This document shows, piece after piece, positions 33,402 to 42,672 of a stretch of DNA of 49,793 nucleotides (within the stretch, counting starts at the first letter, position 1; every line of letters starts with the position of its first letter). The stretch lies in the NCBI GenBank assembly GCA_016213735.1, contig JACQZU010000004.1, positions 1-49,793 on the forward strand, in the 5' to 3' direction. Both the position numbers and the translations under genes were made by a program. This DNA comes from Acidobacteriota bacterium. Its GTDB lineage: Bacteria; Acidobacteriota; Holophagae; Holophagales; Holophagaceae. Below the pieces are notes generated by a model that was not told where the DNA came from, did no database searches, and was given only the letters and a program-made list of their open reading frames with translations.

Positions 33402-34925
33402 TCACACCGGAGTGACACTTCGTCGCTTGGCAGGCCAGGGATCCCGGCGGCGGGCGCGGGCCAGGCGCAGGGCCAGCTCGCGGCGGAGCTCGGCGGGGTC
33501 CACCACGGCGTCCACGTGGAGGTTGGCGGCCAGTTTTTTCAGGTCGATGTCCTGGCGGTACTCCTCCCGGAGCTGCTCCACGTAGGCGGCACGGGCCTCC
33601 TCGGGCTGCTCGGCGATCTTGTTGGCGAAGACCGCGTTCACGGCCGCCTCCGCACCCATGACGGCGATGCTGGCGGTGGGCAGGGCGATCGTGGCGTCGG
33701 GGTCGAAGCCGGGGCCGCTCATGGCGTAGAGGCCCGCGCCGTAGGCCTTGCGCACCACCACGCAGATCCGGGGCGTGCTGCAGCCCGCCATGGCGGAGAT
33801 CATCTTGGCGCCGTGGCGGATGATGCCCTGCTTCTCCACCGCGCTGCCGATCATGAAGCCCGGCACGTCCGATAGGAACACCAGGGGGATCCCGAAGGCG
33901 TCGCACAGCGTCATGAAGCGGGTGCCCTTGTCGGCGCTGTCCACGAAGAGGACCCCGCCCTTGACCCGGGGCTGGTTGGCCAGGATGCCCACGGGCCGTC
34001 CCTCGATGCGGGCGAGGCCCGTGATGAGTTCGCCGGCGTAGAGCTTCTTCACCTCCAGGAAACTCCCCTCGTCCACCAGGGCCTCGACGAGGTCCTTCAT
34101 CTGGAAGGGACTGTTGATGTCCCGGGGGACGATGCCGCGGATGTCCTTGGCCTTGGCCGCGACGGCCTTGGGCTCCGAGAGGGGCAGGGCGTCCTCGCAG
34201 TGCTGGGGGAAATAGGCGAGGTACTGGCGGCAGAGGGCGATGGCCTCGGATTCGGTCTTGCAGAGGAAGTCCCCGCAGCCGCTCACGGCGCAGTGCATCC
34301 GCGCCCCCCCGAGGTCCTCCAGGCTGATCTTCTCCCCGATGACCATTTCGGCCATGCGCGGGCTGCCCAGGTACATGCTGGCGTTGCCCTCCACCATGAC
34401 CACCACGTCGCAGAAGGCCGGGATGTAGGCGCCTCCCGCGGCCGAGGGCCCGAAGAGCAGGCACACCTGGGGCACGAGTCCCGAGAGGGCCACTTCCATG
34501 TGGAAGATGGTCCCGGCGTGGCGGCGGCCGGGGAACATGTCCAGCTGGTCGGTGATGCGGGCCCCGGCGCTGTCCACCAGGTAGAGCATGGGGATGCGCA
34601 TCCGCAGGGCCACCTCCTGGATGCGGACGATCTTCTCCACCGTGCGGGCGCCCCAGGAGCCGGCCTTCACGGTGCTGTCGTTGGCCATGAGGGCTACGGG
34701 GCGGCCCTGGATGGTGCCTGTGCCTGTGACCACGCCGTCGGCAGGAAGGTTGGCATGGAGGGCGTTGGCGAAGAGGCCGTCCTCCGCGAAGGAGCCCTCG
34801 TCCAGCAGCAGGGCGATGCGCTCACGGGCGAAGAGCTTGCCCGCCTTGGCGTTCTTCTCGTGGTCCTTGGCGGCCCCGCCCTTGCGGATCCGCTCCGCCT
34901 CCCGCTGCATCTGCTCCAGGTCCAT
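33402..34925 (-). CDS. Acyl-CoA carboxylase carboxyltransferase (beta) subunit
   Basis: A 507-residue biotin-dependent carboxyltransferase of the propionyl-, methylcrotonyl- or geranyl-CoA carboxylase group. Two crotonase-like halves are seen: the first with VDSAGARI and FGPSAAGGAYIPAF, the second with FLSDVPGFMIG, VRKAYGAGLYAMSG and ALPTASIAVMGAEAAV. It transfers carboxyl from carboxybiotin to an acyl-CoA. The partner biotin carboxylase and carrier are not in the window. ATG 34923-34925 has GGAG at good spacing; the frame is open further upstream only through the dispersed repeat. That repeat forms nearly all of the 5' region from 34939. Substrate is undecided from sequence. Confidence 0.88.
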   Translation of the reverse strand: MDLEQMQREAERIRKGGAAKDHEKNAKAGKLFARERIALLLDEGSFAEDGLFANALHANLPADGVVTGTGTIQGRPVALMANDSTVKAGSWGARTVEKIVRIQEVALRMRIPMLYLVDSAGARITDQLDMFPGRRHAGTIFHMEVALSGLVPQVCLLFGPSAAGGAYIPAFCDVVVMVEGNASMYLGSPRMAEMVIGEKISLEDLGGARMHCAVSGCGDFLCKTESEAIALCRQYLAYFPQHCEDALPLSEPKAVAAKAKDIRGIVPRDINSPFQMKDLVEALVDEGSFLEVKKLYAGELITGLARIEGRPVGILANQPRVKGGVLFVDSADKGTRFMTLCDAFGIPLVFLSDVPGFMIGSAVEKQGIIRHGAKMISAMAGCSTPRICVVVRKAYGAGLYAMSGPGFDPDATIALPTASIAVMGAEAAVNAVFANKIAEQPEEARAAYVEQLREEYRQDIDLKKLAANLHVDAVVDPAELRRELALRLARARRRDPWPAKRRSVTPV

Positions 34926-34938
34926 GTCGTCTCCGTCC

Positions 34939-35084
34939 GATACGAATTTTCGATCAATGACCAAGATCCCACCGCCAAGACGCCAAGACGCCAAGAAAAG
35001 AAAATCCAATACCCATGCAATTCTTGGGGTGCTTGGCGTCTTGGCGATGAGTAAGGCCTTTTCGTGGTATTGAAGCCCCTTGGT
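34939..35084 (-). repeat. Dispersed palindromic element, copy 2 (about 146 bp)
   Basis: The reverse-complement counterpart of 515-662, with inverted arms rich in CGCCAAGA at about 34971-34995 and 35022-35050 and conserved ends GATACGAATT (34939) and GCCCCTTGGT (35084). It occupies the region immediately upstream of the carboxyltransferase gene, ending 13 bp before its start codon, so that gene's promoter may lie within or beyond the element. Confidence 0.8.
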
Positions 35085-35125
35085 CTGAACCTCCAGCGTA
35101 GCGCCCCGGGCCCCGCAGGGAAGGA

Positions 35126-37372
35126 TCAGGGAAGGCCCTGGGCTCGCAGGAGGGCCTGGACACGGGCCTGGCGCTCCAGGCGGGCCCGAAGGCGGGGGAG
35201 ATCCCCCCGGTCCCGGATGCCGGCCTGGTCCATGAGTTGCTCGGCCTCGTCCGCGAGGGCCAGGGCCCCGGAATAATCCTCCCGGTATTCAGCCATCGCG
35301 AGGAGCGCCAGGAACACGCCCCCCGCCGTGTCCCGCACTTTTTCGTCTCCCAGGTTGGCCCGCGAGAAGAGGGGCATGGCGCCCCGGAGGAGGGCCAGGC
35401 TCTCGCCTTCCCGGCCCGCCTCCCCCAGGAGGGTGCCCAGGCGGCCCAGGGCCTCGGCCACCAGCGCGGGCTCGGCCTCGGGATGGGCCCGGCCTAGCTC
35501 CAGGGCGCGGCGGAGGAGGGGTTCCGCCTGGTCGGGGTCGTTCTCGGAGCCTCCGAGGGAGACCAGGGTCTCGAGCAGGCGGAGGTCCTCCGGGCCCCAG
35601 GCCTTCTCCAGCAGGGCCAGGGCCTCCTGCCGGCAGGGCCGGGCCGCCCGGAGGGGGAGGTCCCTGGAGGCCCGCAGCAAGGCCTGGGCCCGTTCCACCG
35701 GACCCCGGGCAACCTCCCGCCAGGGGCCACCGCAAGGTGCCTCCCCCCCCTCCGACCGGGGAGGAGCGCCCAGGGCCTCCACCAGCGAAAGCAGGACCGC
35801 GGGTTGGGCGAGGGCCGGCAAGCGCCCCTCGGGATCCAGGGCCTTCCGAAGGCGCCGGCTGAGGGCGTTCCGCAGGCCCTCCGTGGCCCCGTCGCCCTCC
35901 AGGCAGCGCAGGGCCAGGGCCAGGCCGGGCATGGGCTGGAGCTGGTCTCCCGGGGGAATCCGGGCGAGCCCGTTCCGGGCCCGCTCCCTGGCCATGTCCG
36001 CGTTCCCCATCCGCTGCTCGACTTCGCAGAGCGCGAAGTGCAGCGTGGGATCCGCCTCGCCCTCCGGGATGGCCAGCAGCGCCTCCAGGTGGAAGCGGGC
36101 CTCGGCCCAGCGCCCCTGGGCCCGCAGATTGTCTCCCAGGCGCCGGAGCACCTCCCGGGACGGCATGAAGGAGGCGCCCCCGGGATCGGCTCCGGAGGCT
36201 CCGAGGAGGGACTTCCACAGGGGTTCCGCCGCCTCCAGGCGGCCTCCGCGCTCCAGACGCTGGGCCTGCCCGAGCACCGCGGCCCGGCCTTCGGGGTCTG
36301 CGAGGTGGGCCCGGAGGTCCACCCGAAGGGCCTCCTCCAGGGCGGCCTCCAGGAGGGGCGCCTCCCGTCCTTCGAGGAATTTTTCGGCGGCCGAAAGCAG
36401 GGCCCTCCGCTCCGGGGGTTCCCGGGTCTCCGACAGCGCCTCGGCCAGGATCCGCTCAGCCCCCGCGGGATCCTCCAGGGCCGAGGCGAGGCGGGCGCGC
36501 TGGATGGCCTTCCCGGCGACTCCCGCCGGGGAAGCTTCCAGGGCTCGGTCCAGGCGATGGGCGGCCTTCCGCGCCGAATCCCGCCAGGGCCCTTCCAGGG
36601 ACTGCTCCAGCCACTGACGGAAGGGCTGAAAGTGTTCCCGCAGGATCTCGGGGTCCAGGCGCCCGAGGAGCTCGGCGATGTCCCCGCGCAACGAAGGGTC
36701 GCCCTCCCGGCCCACGAGGCGCCAGACCCCGGCGGCCCCGGAACGGAAGGCCACCTCCGCGAAGGCCCCGGTGAGGTCCCGGTCCCCCCGCCGGAGCCAG
36801 AGGGTGACGAGGTGCCCGGCATCCTTCAATACCCCTTCCCGGTCCGGCGGCCTGAAGCTGAGCCAGCCCCCGTAATGGCGTTCCAGGGCCGCCACCACCC
36901 GGCGCTCGAGGTCGGGCCGGGGGCCGAGGGAATGGGCCATGGAGATCCGGATGGCGGCCTCCTCCCAGGGATCCACGGACATGGATTCCGCCGCGTAGAG
37001 TTCCGCCAGGGCGTCAAGGTAGGGGAGCAGTTCCCGGGCCTCGGTTCCCCGTGCGCGCTGCTGGAGGCGGAGCTGCCGGTGCAGCTCCCCGCAGGCCGCA
37101 GCGTAGTAACCCAGGCCCCGGGCGTCGCTGCCGCGGTCCAGGACCAGGCCGAGAAGGCCCCGGAGGCCGAGGCTGAGGGGGTGGAACCGGCCCAGGTGGC
37201 GCTCCCTCGTGGCCAGGGCGGCGCGCAGCTCTCCGCGGAGGGCGCGCGAGCCCGGGGGGTCGAGCCCCTTCCGGAGGGCCTCCAGGGCCCGGGCATGGGT
37301 CGCTGCGGAGGAATCCAGGGCGGCCCTGGTAGGCGGAGGGGCCTGGAGCGGGGGCGGAGCGGCCGGAATCAT
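35126..37372 (-). CDS. Large helical repeat (TPR-like) protein
   Basis: A 748-residue protein built almost wholly of Ala/Leu/Arg/Glu-rich helices in TPR-like arrays, for example ARFHLEALLAIPEGEAD followed by HFALCEVEQRMGNADMARERA. No signal peptide or membrane segment is evident, so it is probably cytoplasmic. A proline-rich N-terminus (residues 3-14) precedes the repeats. No catalytic domain is seen; it is probably a scaffold. It is divergent from the MFS gene with 67 bp between. The ATG has only a weak ribosome binding site, so the start may be further in. Confidence 0.68.
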   Translation of the reverse strand: MIPAAPPPLQAPPPTRAALDSSAATHARALEALRKGLDPPGSRALRGELRAALATRERHLGRFHPLSLGLRGLLGLVLDRGSDARGLGYYAAACGELHRQLRLQQRARGTEARELLPYLDALAELYAAESMSVDPWEEAAIRISMAHSLGPRPDLERRVVAALERHYGGWLSFRPPDREGVLKDAGHLVTLWLRRGDRDLTGAFAEVAFRSGAAGVWRLVGREGDPSLRGDIAELLGRLDPEILREHFQPFRQWLEQSLEGPWRDSARKAAHRLDRALEASPAGVAGKAIQRARLASALEDPAGAERILAEALSETREPPERRALLSAAEKFLEGREAPLLEAALEEALRVDLRAHLADPEGRAAVLGQAQRLERGGRLEAAEPLWKSLLGASGADPGGASFMPSREVLRRLGDNLRAQGRWAEARFHLEALLAIPEGEADPTLHFALCEVEQRMGNADMARERARNGLARIPPGDQLQPMPGLALALRCLEGDGATEGLRNALSRRLRKALDPEGRLPALAQPAVLLSLVEALGAPPRSEGGEAPCGGPWREVARGPVERAQALLRASRDLPLRAARPCRQEALALLEKAWGPEDLRLLETLVSLGGSENDPDQAEPLLRRALELGRAHPEAEPALVAEALGRLGTLLGEAGREGESLALLRGAMPLFSRANLGDEKVRDTAGGVFLALLAMAEYREDYSGALALADEAEQLMDQAGIRDRGDLPRLRARLERQARVQALLRAQGLP

Positions 37373-37439
37373 GGGCCCACGCTAGCGCCTCCGGCGTCCC
37401 GTGACGATCCCCCTCCGCCGTGCTGCCAGACTGGGCCCC

Positions 37440-38687
37440 ATGACGGAGCCGACGGGAGTCCCCGCGAATCCCCGCACGGAGAGCCCCGAGACCCTCTTCA
37501 ACCGGGGCTTCGTCCTGGTCTGCCTGCTGACTTTCCTGACCTTCTTCGCGGCCTTCCAGCTCTTTCCCACGGTGCCCATCCGCCTCCGCGAACTGGGCGT
37601 CTCTCTCGCGGGAAGCGGGCGCTTTCTCAGCATTTTCACCTTCGGGAGCGCCCTCGGGGCCCTGGCCACGGGGCCCCTGGGGGACCGCGTGGGGCACCGC
37701 CGGATCGTGGTGGGATCCGCCTTCGCCTTCGCCCTCTTTCTGCTCGCCTACGCCCTGATCCGAAGGCCCTGGCTCTTCTTCCTCCTGGCCTTCCCCCACG
37801 GGGTCGTGTGGTCCGGCTTGCTCACTTCCACCATGGCCACCCTCAGCAGCGTGCTCCCCCAGTCCCGCAGGGTGGACGGCCTGTCGCTCTACGGGCTCGC
37901 CAGCCCCGGCGGGGTCGTCTTCGGACCCGCCCTGGCCCTCTGGCTGCAGCACCGGTGGGGCTTTCCCCTGGTGGCCCTGCTCCTCGCGGTCATCTTCACG
38001 GGGCTGGCGTTCTACGCTCGCATCCTCCCCTCCGTGCGCCCCTCGGGCGAGCGGCGTTCCCCGGTTCAGCTTCCGGAGGGCAAGGTCCTGGCCCCTTGCC
38101 TGATCCTGTTCACCTCGGCCTTGGGCTACGGAGCCCTCACCAGCTACACCGCCCAGGAGGCCCTGGCCCTGGGCACGGCCTTCCCATCGGCCTTCCTCAC
38201 CGCCATGGCCGTGGGCATGGTGGCCATGCGCCTCGCCATGATCCGGGTGGGCTTCGGGGAGCGCCCCATTCGCCTCCTTCCGGGCATGCTCGGGGGCGCC
38301 ACCGCCGGGATGCTCGTCCTCACCCTGGTGCCCGGCGGCCTGCTGAGGCACGCCCTGGCGGGTGCGCTCTATGGGGGGGGCTACAGCATGATGCACACCC
38401 TCCTGAACGCCTACGTTCTGGACCACGTGGACCCCGGCCGGCGAGGCGCGGCCTTCGGGGCCCTCCTGTTCTCCTTCGACTCCGGCATCGGCCTGGGGGC
38501 CTGGCTCCTGGGGGGACTCATCGGGGCCGCGGTGGCCGGGGGTCCCCTGGCCGGGGTGGCTGGGTACCGCGTGGGTTGGGCCGCCGGGACCCTCCTGCTG
38601 GCACTTGCCTGGTGGCTGGCCCGCCGCCTGGCCATCCGTTCAGGCCAGGTATTCCTTCCAGGAGATCCTCCGCGGGTCGGGCAGTGA
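37440..38687 (+). CDS. Major facilitator superfamily transporter
   Basis: A 415-residue protein with about 12 membrane helices and the MFS loop 2-3 motif GPLGDRVGHRRIVVGSA (about residues 78-94). The substrate is unknown; the overall pattern is that of a small-molecule or drug exporter. ATG 37440-37442 is preferred to a GTG at 37401 because the downstream start is the more conserved-looking N-terminus, though neither has a strong ribosome binding site. Its last 48 bp overlap the convergent diguanylate cyclase gene. Confidence 0.85.
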   Translation: MTEPTGVPANPRTESPETLFNRGFVLVCLLTFLTFFAAFQLFPTVPIRLRELGVSLAGSGRFLSIFTFGSALGALATGPLGDRVGHRRIVVGSAFAFALFLLAYALIRRPWLFFLLAFPHGVVWSGLLTSTMATLSSVLPQSRRVDGLSLYGLASPGGVVFGPALALWLQHRWGFPLVALLLAVIFTGLAFYARILPSVRPSGERRSPVQLPEGKVLAPCLILFTSALGYGALTSYTAQEALALGTAFPSAFLTAMAVGMVAMRLAMIRVGFGERPIRLLPGMLGGATAGMLVLTLVPGGLLRHALAGALYGGGYSMMHTLLNAYVLDHVDPGRRGAAFGALLFSFDSGIGLGAWLLGGLIGAAVAGGPLAGVAGYRVGWAAGTLLLALAWWLARRLAIRSGQVFLPGDPPRVGQ

Positions 38688-41600
38688 GGTGCGCAGGGTG
38701 AAGTCCCCGGAGGCGATGACGGTGGAAATGTCCGCCAACACCGCCGGCCGCAGGCCCTCGGATCCCCGGAGGGTGCCGGAGTAGGTCCCCACCCAGGCAT
38801 TGCGACCGCTGTTCTTCGCGGCGTAGAGGCACTGGTCGGCGATCTCGATGGCCTCCTCCCACCTGAACGCGTCGGGCTCGCCGGGCAGGACGGGGAAGGC
38901 GGTGAATCCCACGCAGCAGGTGCAGTGGATGGTTTCTCCCTCCGGGAGGACGAAGGCCTTGGCGCCGATGGCTTCAAGAATGTTCTTCGCGATGAGCTCA
39001 CCATTGCGGCGGTGGGTCCGCTTGGCGAGCACCAGGAATTCCTCCCCCCCCCACCGAACCAGGGTGTCGGACTCGCGGCATACGGCCCTGAGAATGTCCG
39101 CGGTCTGTTCCAGGACAGAATCCCCCGCCCGGTGGCCGAAGCGATCGTTCACGGACTTGAAATGATCCATGTCCACCATGAGCAGGACCGTGTCCTCGTT
39201 CCCCTGCCGGGGGTCGGCCCCCTTCTGGAGGAGACCCTGGAAGACGCGCAACACCCGGGCGATCTCCTCGGGCATGGTGATGGCCAGGTATCGCCGGTTC
39301 CGGAGGTGGGTCAAAGGATCGCCCATGCTCAGTTCCTGGAGGGCGAAGTTGGCCTGCGCCAGGGCTTCGGTCCGGGCCTGGACGATGCGTTCCAGCTCTT
39401 CGTTCCTCCGGCGGAGGAGAGCGGTCCGCCACCCCACCCCCGCCGCCAGGGCCCCGAGTCCGCCGGCGATCAAAAGCAGGGTGAACCACCAGGAGGACCA
39501 CCAGGGAGTCCCCACCCGCACGTCCACCCCGCTGGCGGGGCCCGTCCGTCCGGCCCAGTCCTTCATCCGGACCTCGAAGCGGTAGCTCCCGGGACGCAAT
39601 CCCGGATAGCGGGCCTCGCGGATGGTGGTGTCGCGCCAGTCATCCTCCAGGCCCTCCAGGCGCACCTGGAACCGCGTGCCTTCAGCCACGCCCTGCCCCA
39701 CAGGGAGGTAGGCGAAGGAGAGCGTCCGGTCCCGGTAGGGCACCCGGCTGGGCCCGTCGGCAGGCAGGAGGCGCCTTCCGGCTCCGTCCAGGGCTTCCAT
39801 GATCCGGACCCCTGGAGGGCCTTTGGGCACGGCGCGGAACTCGTTCCTGAAATGGGCGATCCCGACGCTGAGCCCAGCCCAGAGGTCTCCCCCTGGATCG
39901 AGCCAGAGACCGTTCTGGGTGCAGTCCACCCCGGGGAGCCCCGATCCCTTGCCAAAGCGCTCCATGCGGGGGCCTTCCCACCAGATCACGCCCTGGGCGG
40001 TGCCCATCCAGAGCCCGCCCGAAGGATCCCGGAGGAGGGACAGGACCACTTGGCCCACGAGGGGATGGGGGCTCCGGAGGGTCTCGATCACCCGGAAACC
40101 GCCGGAGTCGAGACGGACCCTGGAGAGCGCCTTGACGCTCCGGTAGGACAGCCACGCCTCTTCTCCACTGGGCGCCAGGGTGAGGACTTCGTCGTCCTCC
40201 AGACCCGTGGACTTCCGGGCGGTGTACCAGACGCCGGATACCTTCGCCGCCAGACCCAGGGACCCCGCGACCCAGAGATGGCCGTCCCGGGCCCAGACCT
40301 GGTTGATGCTGGCCTTCTCCCGGGGCCAACCGGGGATCCCTTCGGGGGTCATCTTCCAGCCCCCGTGTTGCCGCTGGGCAAGGTACAGGCCCCGGGAGGT
40401 GGCATACCAGAGGGTGCCCGCCCCGGCGCTCGCGATGGAGGTCGGCACCGCCGGGGGGTCCAGGCTGTTGAAGGAAATCCGGGTGGGCACCAGGGAGCCC
40501 CTCGGAAGGGCGAGGAGCCAGGGCGGTTCCCCGGCCTGGAGGCTGGGCATGGCGTAGAGGGTGCCTTCGGGATCCTCCGTCATGGCCGAGAACAGCCTCT
40601 GGCCTGTGCCGGGCAGGGGCTTCCAGCCCCGGGACTCGGCCACCGCCAGCCCGTTGGGCGTGCCGGCGAGCAACGTTCCGTCCCTCCTCCGCAGAATGCT
40701 CCACACCGCGTGGGCGGGCAGCCCCTCGCGCTGCGTGAACCCCTCCCAGGCGAAACGCCCGAGGAGGCGGTGCACGCCTTCCCCGCCCACCCAGAGGTTT
40801 CCTTCCCGGTCCACCAGAAGCACCACGCCCCCGCCCCGGGGGAGCCCCTGCGCTTCCGCCAGCTCCCCGGCTTCCCGATCCCGGTACCAGACGAGGCGGG
40901 AGGCGGTGTTCGCCCACATGCGGCCGAAGGGATCCTCCACCAGGCTTGAATTGTCCGACGTGGAAAGCCCCCCCGCGCCGCAGACGTCCTCCCAGGGGCC
41001 CTGGGCGGAGGGGGCCCGCAGGATGCCCCGCTCGCAGCGGATCCAGTAGATGCCGTTCCGGTCCTTCCGCACGCTCTGGGGATTGCCATGGAAAGCAGGT
41101 GCGGCCGGCATCCGCTCCCAGCGGTCGTCCAGGCCGCGCCAGAGCTGGCCCGCCACCAGGACCAGGAGTTCCCGCCCGTCCTGGGAAGCCCAGGCGCCGC
41201 TCATGCCCCCCACCTTGGGCAGGGCGGCGAGGGCCCGGGGGGCTTCCCGGCCCCGGATCAGAAATCGGTTGTGCTTGCCGTCGTTCAGGATCAGCCATCC
41301 CGTGGGGAGCGCCAGCCCGGCCTTCCCGTTCCATTCCGCGAACCCGAGCTCGGAGGGCTGGAGGAAGCGGGAACCGTCCCAGAGTGCGGGACCCTTCTGG
41401 GTCACCACCCAGAGGCCGCCGTCCGGGGTGGGACCCAGTGCGTTGTTCCCGATGGAGTCGTCGGGAAGGCCGTGTTCCGTTCCAAAGCGCCGGAATTCGT
41501 CGCCTTCCAGGCGGAAAAGACCGTCCTCCGTCCCCACCCAAAGGAAGCCCTGGGCGTCCTGGGCCAGGGAGTTCACGGAGAGGTTGGTGAGCCCCTGCTC

Positions 41601-41765
41601 GATCCCGTAGCTGCGGAATCCGAAGGTCCCCCGGGGATCCGCGACCCCGCCCGAAAGGGTGGTGGCGAGGAGCAGCAGGGCCAGGACCCGAAGGCACGCA
41701 AGGAGGGACCGGGGCTCCGGGGAGGGCTTCAGCGCGGAGGGAATGCGCAGGGGGCCGGACGCCAT
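38640..41765 (-). CDS. Membrane diguanylate cyclase with periplasmic beta-propeller sensor
   Basis: A 1041-residue sensor enzyme. A signal or anchor helix (about 20-40) precedes about 14 two-component-regulator propeller repeats (LAQDAQGFLWVGTEDGLFR and similar) up to about residue 650, then a Y_Y_Y-type domain (RFQVRLEGLEDDWRDT, about 690-755). A membrane helix (about 765-787) and a short coil lead to a GGDEF domain. The active-site loop reads RWGGEEF (about 905), which is catalytically competent, and the RESD five residues before it is an intact inhibitory I-site. It therefore makes cyclic di-GMP from GTP, with product inhibition, in response to a periplasmic ligand. Its ATG overlaps the SDR stop (TGATG), so the two are coupled. 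Confidence 0.88.
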   Translation of the reverse strand: MASGPLRIPSALKPSPEPRSLLACLRVLALLLLATTLSGGVADPRGTFGFRSYGIEQGLTNLSVNSLAQDAQGFLWVGTEDGLFRLEGDEFRRFGTEHGLPDDSIGNNALGPTPDGGLWVVTQKGPALWDGSRFLQPSELGFAEWNGKAGLALPTGWLILNDGKHNRFLIRGREAPRALAALPKVGGMSGAWASQDGRELLVLVAGQLWRGLDDRWERMPAAPAFHGNPQSVRKDRNGIYWIRCERGILRAPSAQGPWEDVCGAGGLSTSDNSSLVEDPFGRMWANTASRLVWYRDREAGELAEAQGLPRGGGVVLLVDREGNLWVGGEGVHRLLGRFAWEGFTQREGLPAHAVWSILRRRDGTLLAGTPNGLAVAESRGWKPLPGTGQRLFSAMTEDPEGTLYAMPSLQAGEPPWLLALPRGSLVPTRISFNSLDPPAVPTSIASAGAGTLWYATSRGLYLAQRQHGGWKMTPEGIPGWPREKASINQVWARDGHLWVAGSLGLAAKVSGVWYTARKSTGLEDDEVLTLAPSGEEAWLSYRSVKALSRVRLDSGGFRVIETLRSPHPLVGQVVLSLLRDPSGGLWMGTAQGVIWWEGPRMERFGKGSGLPGVDCTQNGLWLDPGGDLWAGLSVGIAHFRNEFRAVPKGPPGVRIMEALDGAGRRLLPADGPSRVPYRDRTLSFAYLPVGQGVAEGTRFQVRLEGLEDDWRDTTIREARYPGLRPGSYRFEVRMKDWAGRTGPASGVDVRVGTPWWSSWWFTLLLIAGGLGALAAGVGWRTALLRRRNEELERIVQARTEALAQANFALQELSMGDPLTHLRNRRYLAITMPEEIARVLRVFQGLLQKGADPRQGNEDTVLLMVDMDHFKSVNDRFGHRAGDSVLEQTADILRAVCRESDTLVRWGGEEFLVLAKRTHRRNGELIAKNILEAIGAKAFVLPEGETIHCTCCVGFTAFPVLPGEPDAFRWEEAIEIADQCLYAAKNSGRNAWVGTYSGTLRGSEGLRPAVLADISTVIASGDFTLRTSLPDPRRISWKEYLA

Positions 41766-42538
41766 CAGGCCCCCCGGTGAACCTTGGCCATGGTGTGGCT
41801 GGCCTGGTCGGTGGACTTCACGATCAGTTCATCCACGTTCACGTGGTCCGGCAGCGAGAGGCACCAGCGGATGCACTCCGCCACGTCCTCCCCCCGGAGG
41901 GGCCGCAGTCCTTCGTAGAGGGCCTTGGCCCGGGCGGCGTCCCTGAAGCGGACCAGCGCGAATTCCGTCTCCGCCATGCCAGGATCCACGCTCGTCACCC
42001 GGATGGCTTCCCCGCAGAGTTCCAGGCGCAGGCTGTGGGCCAGGGCCTTCACGCCGTGCTTGGAGGCGCAGTAGACACCCCCGCCTTCATAGGCCGAGTG
42101 GCCCGCGGTGCTTCCGATGAAGAACACGTGGCCCCAACCGGTGGCGCGCAGGTGGGGCAGGGCGGCCCGCACGGTCTTGACCACCCCCTCCACGTTGGTC
42201 CGGAGCATGGCTTCCAGGTCCTCGTCGGGGATTTCCCAGACCTTGTGGACGCCGCTGGCCAGTCCGGCGTTGGCCACGACGACGTGCAGGCCCCCCAGGG
42301 ACGCCGCCGCGGCGTCCACGAATGCGGTGCAGGAGGCCGTGTCCCGCGTGTCCACGGCGCCGGTGAAGACCGGGATCCCGTGGAGGGCCCGAAGGTGGGC
42401 CCCGAGGGCCTCGACCCGGTCCACCCGACGGGCCCCGAGGGCCAGGGGGCATCCCTGCCCGGCCAGGACCCGTGCGGTGGCCTCGCCGAAGCCGCTGGAG
42501 GCCCCGGTGATCAGGACGTGGGGGTGCTCGGGACGCAT
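41765..42538 (-). CDS. Short-chain dehydrogenase/reductase
   Basis: A 257-residue classical SDR. The Rossmann nucleotide-binding motif TGASSGFGEA (about residues 10-19), the NAG motif, catalytic Ser in FIGSTAGHSAY and the YxxxK pair in YCASKHG are all present. An arginine pair after strand 2 (GARRVDRV) suggests NADP preference. It is similar to YdfG/3-hydroxy acid dehydrogenase types. ATG 42536-42538 is chosen for the compact N-terminus; its ribosome binding site is weak. It is coupled by TGATG to the diguanylate cyclase gene. Confidence 0.88.
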   Translation of the reverse strand: MRPEHPHVLITGASSGFGEATARVLAGQGCPLALGARRVDRVEALGAHLRALHGIPVFTGAVDTRDTASCTAFVDAAAASLGGLHVVVANAGLASGVHKVWEIPDEDLEAMLRTNVEGVVKTVRAALPHLRATGWGHVFFIGSTAGHSAYEGGGVYCASKHGVKALAHSLRLELCGEAIRVTSVDPGMAETEFALVRFRDAARAKALYEGLRPLRGEDVAECIRWCLSLPDHVNVDELIVKSTDQASHTMAKVHRGA

Positions 42539-42672
42539 GGGGCCAGAATACTTCCGGGCCCCATGGCCCGGGAGCGAAAAGCGGGACCCGGGCATTGATC
42601 CGGCCCCCTCCGTGGCCCCACCATGGCCTTCCGGACCCGGGCCCCCGCGGGGCCGGTAGCGGAGGGAGGACC

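Noticed and set aside
34926-35009. A longer carboxyltransferase start 28 codons upstream
   Set aside because: The extra codons are translated dispersed repeat; the ATG at 34925 has the ribosome binding site.
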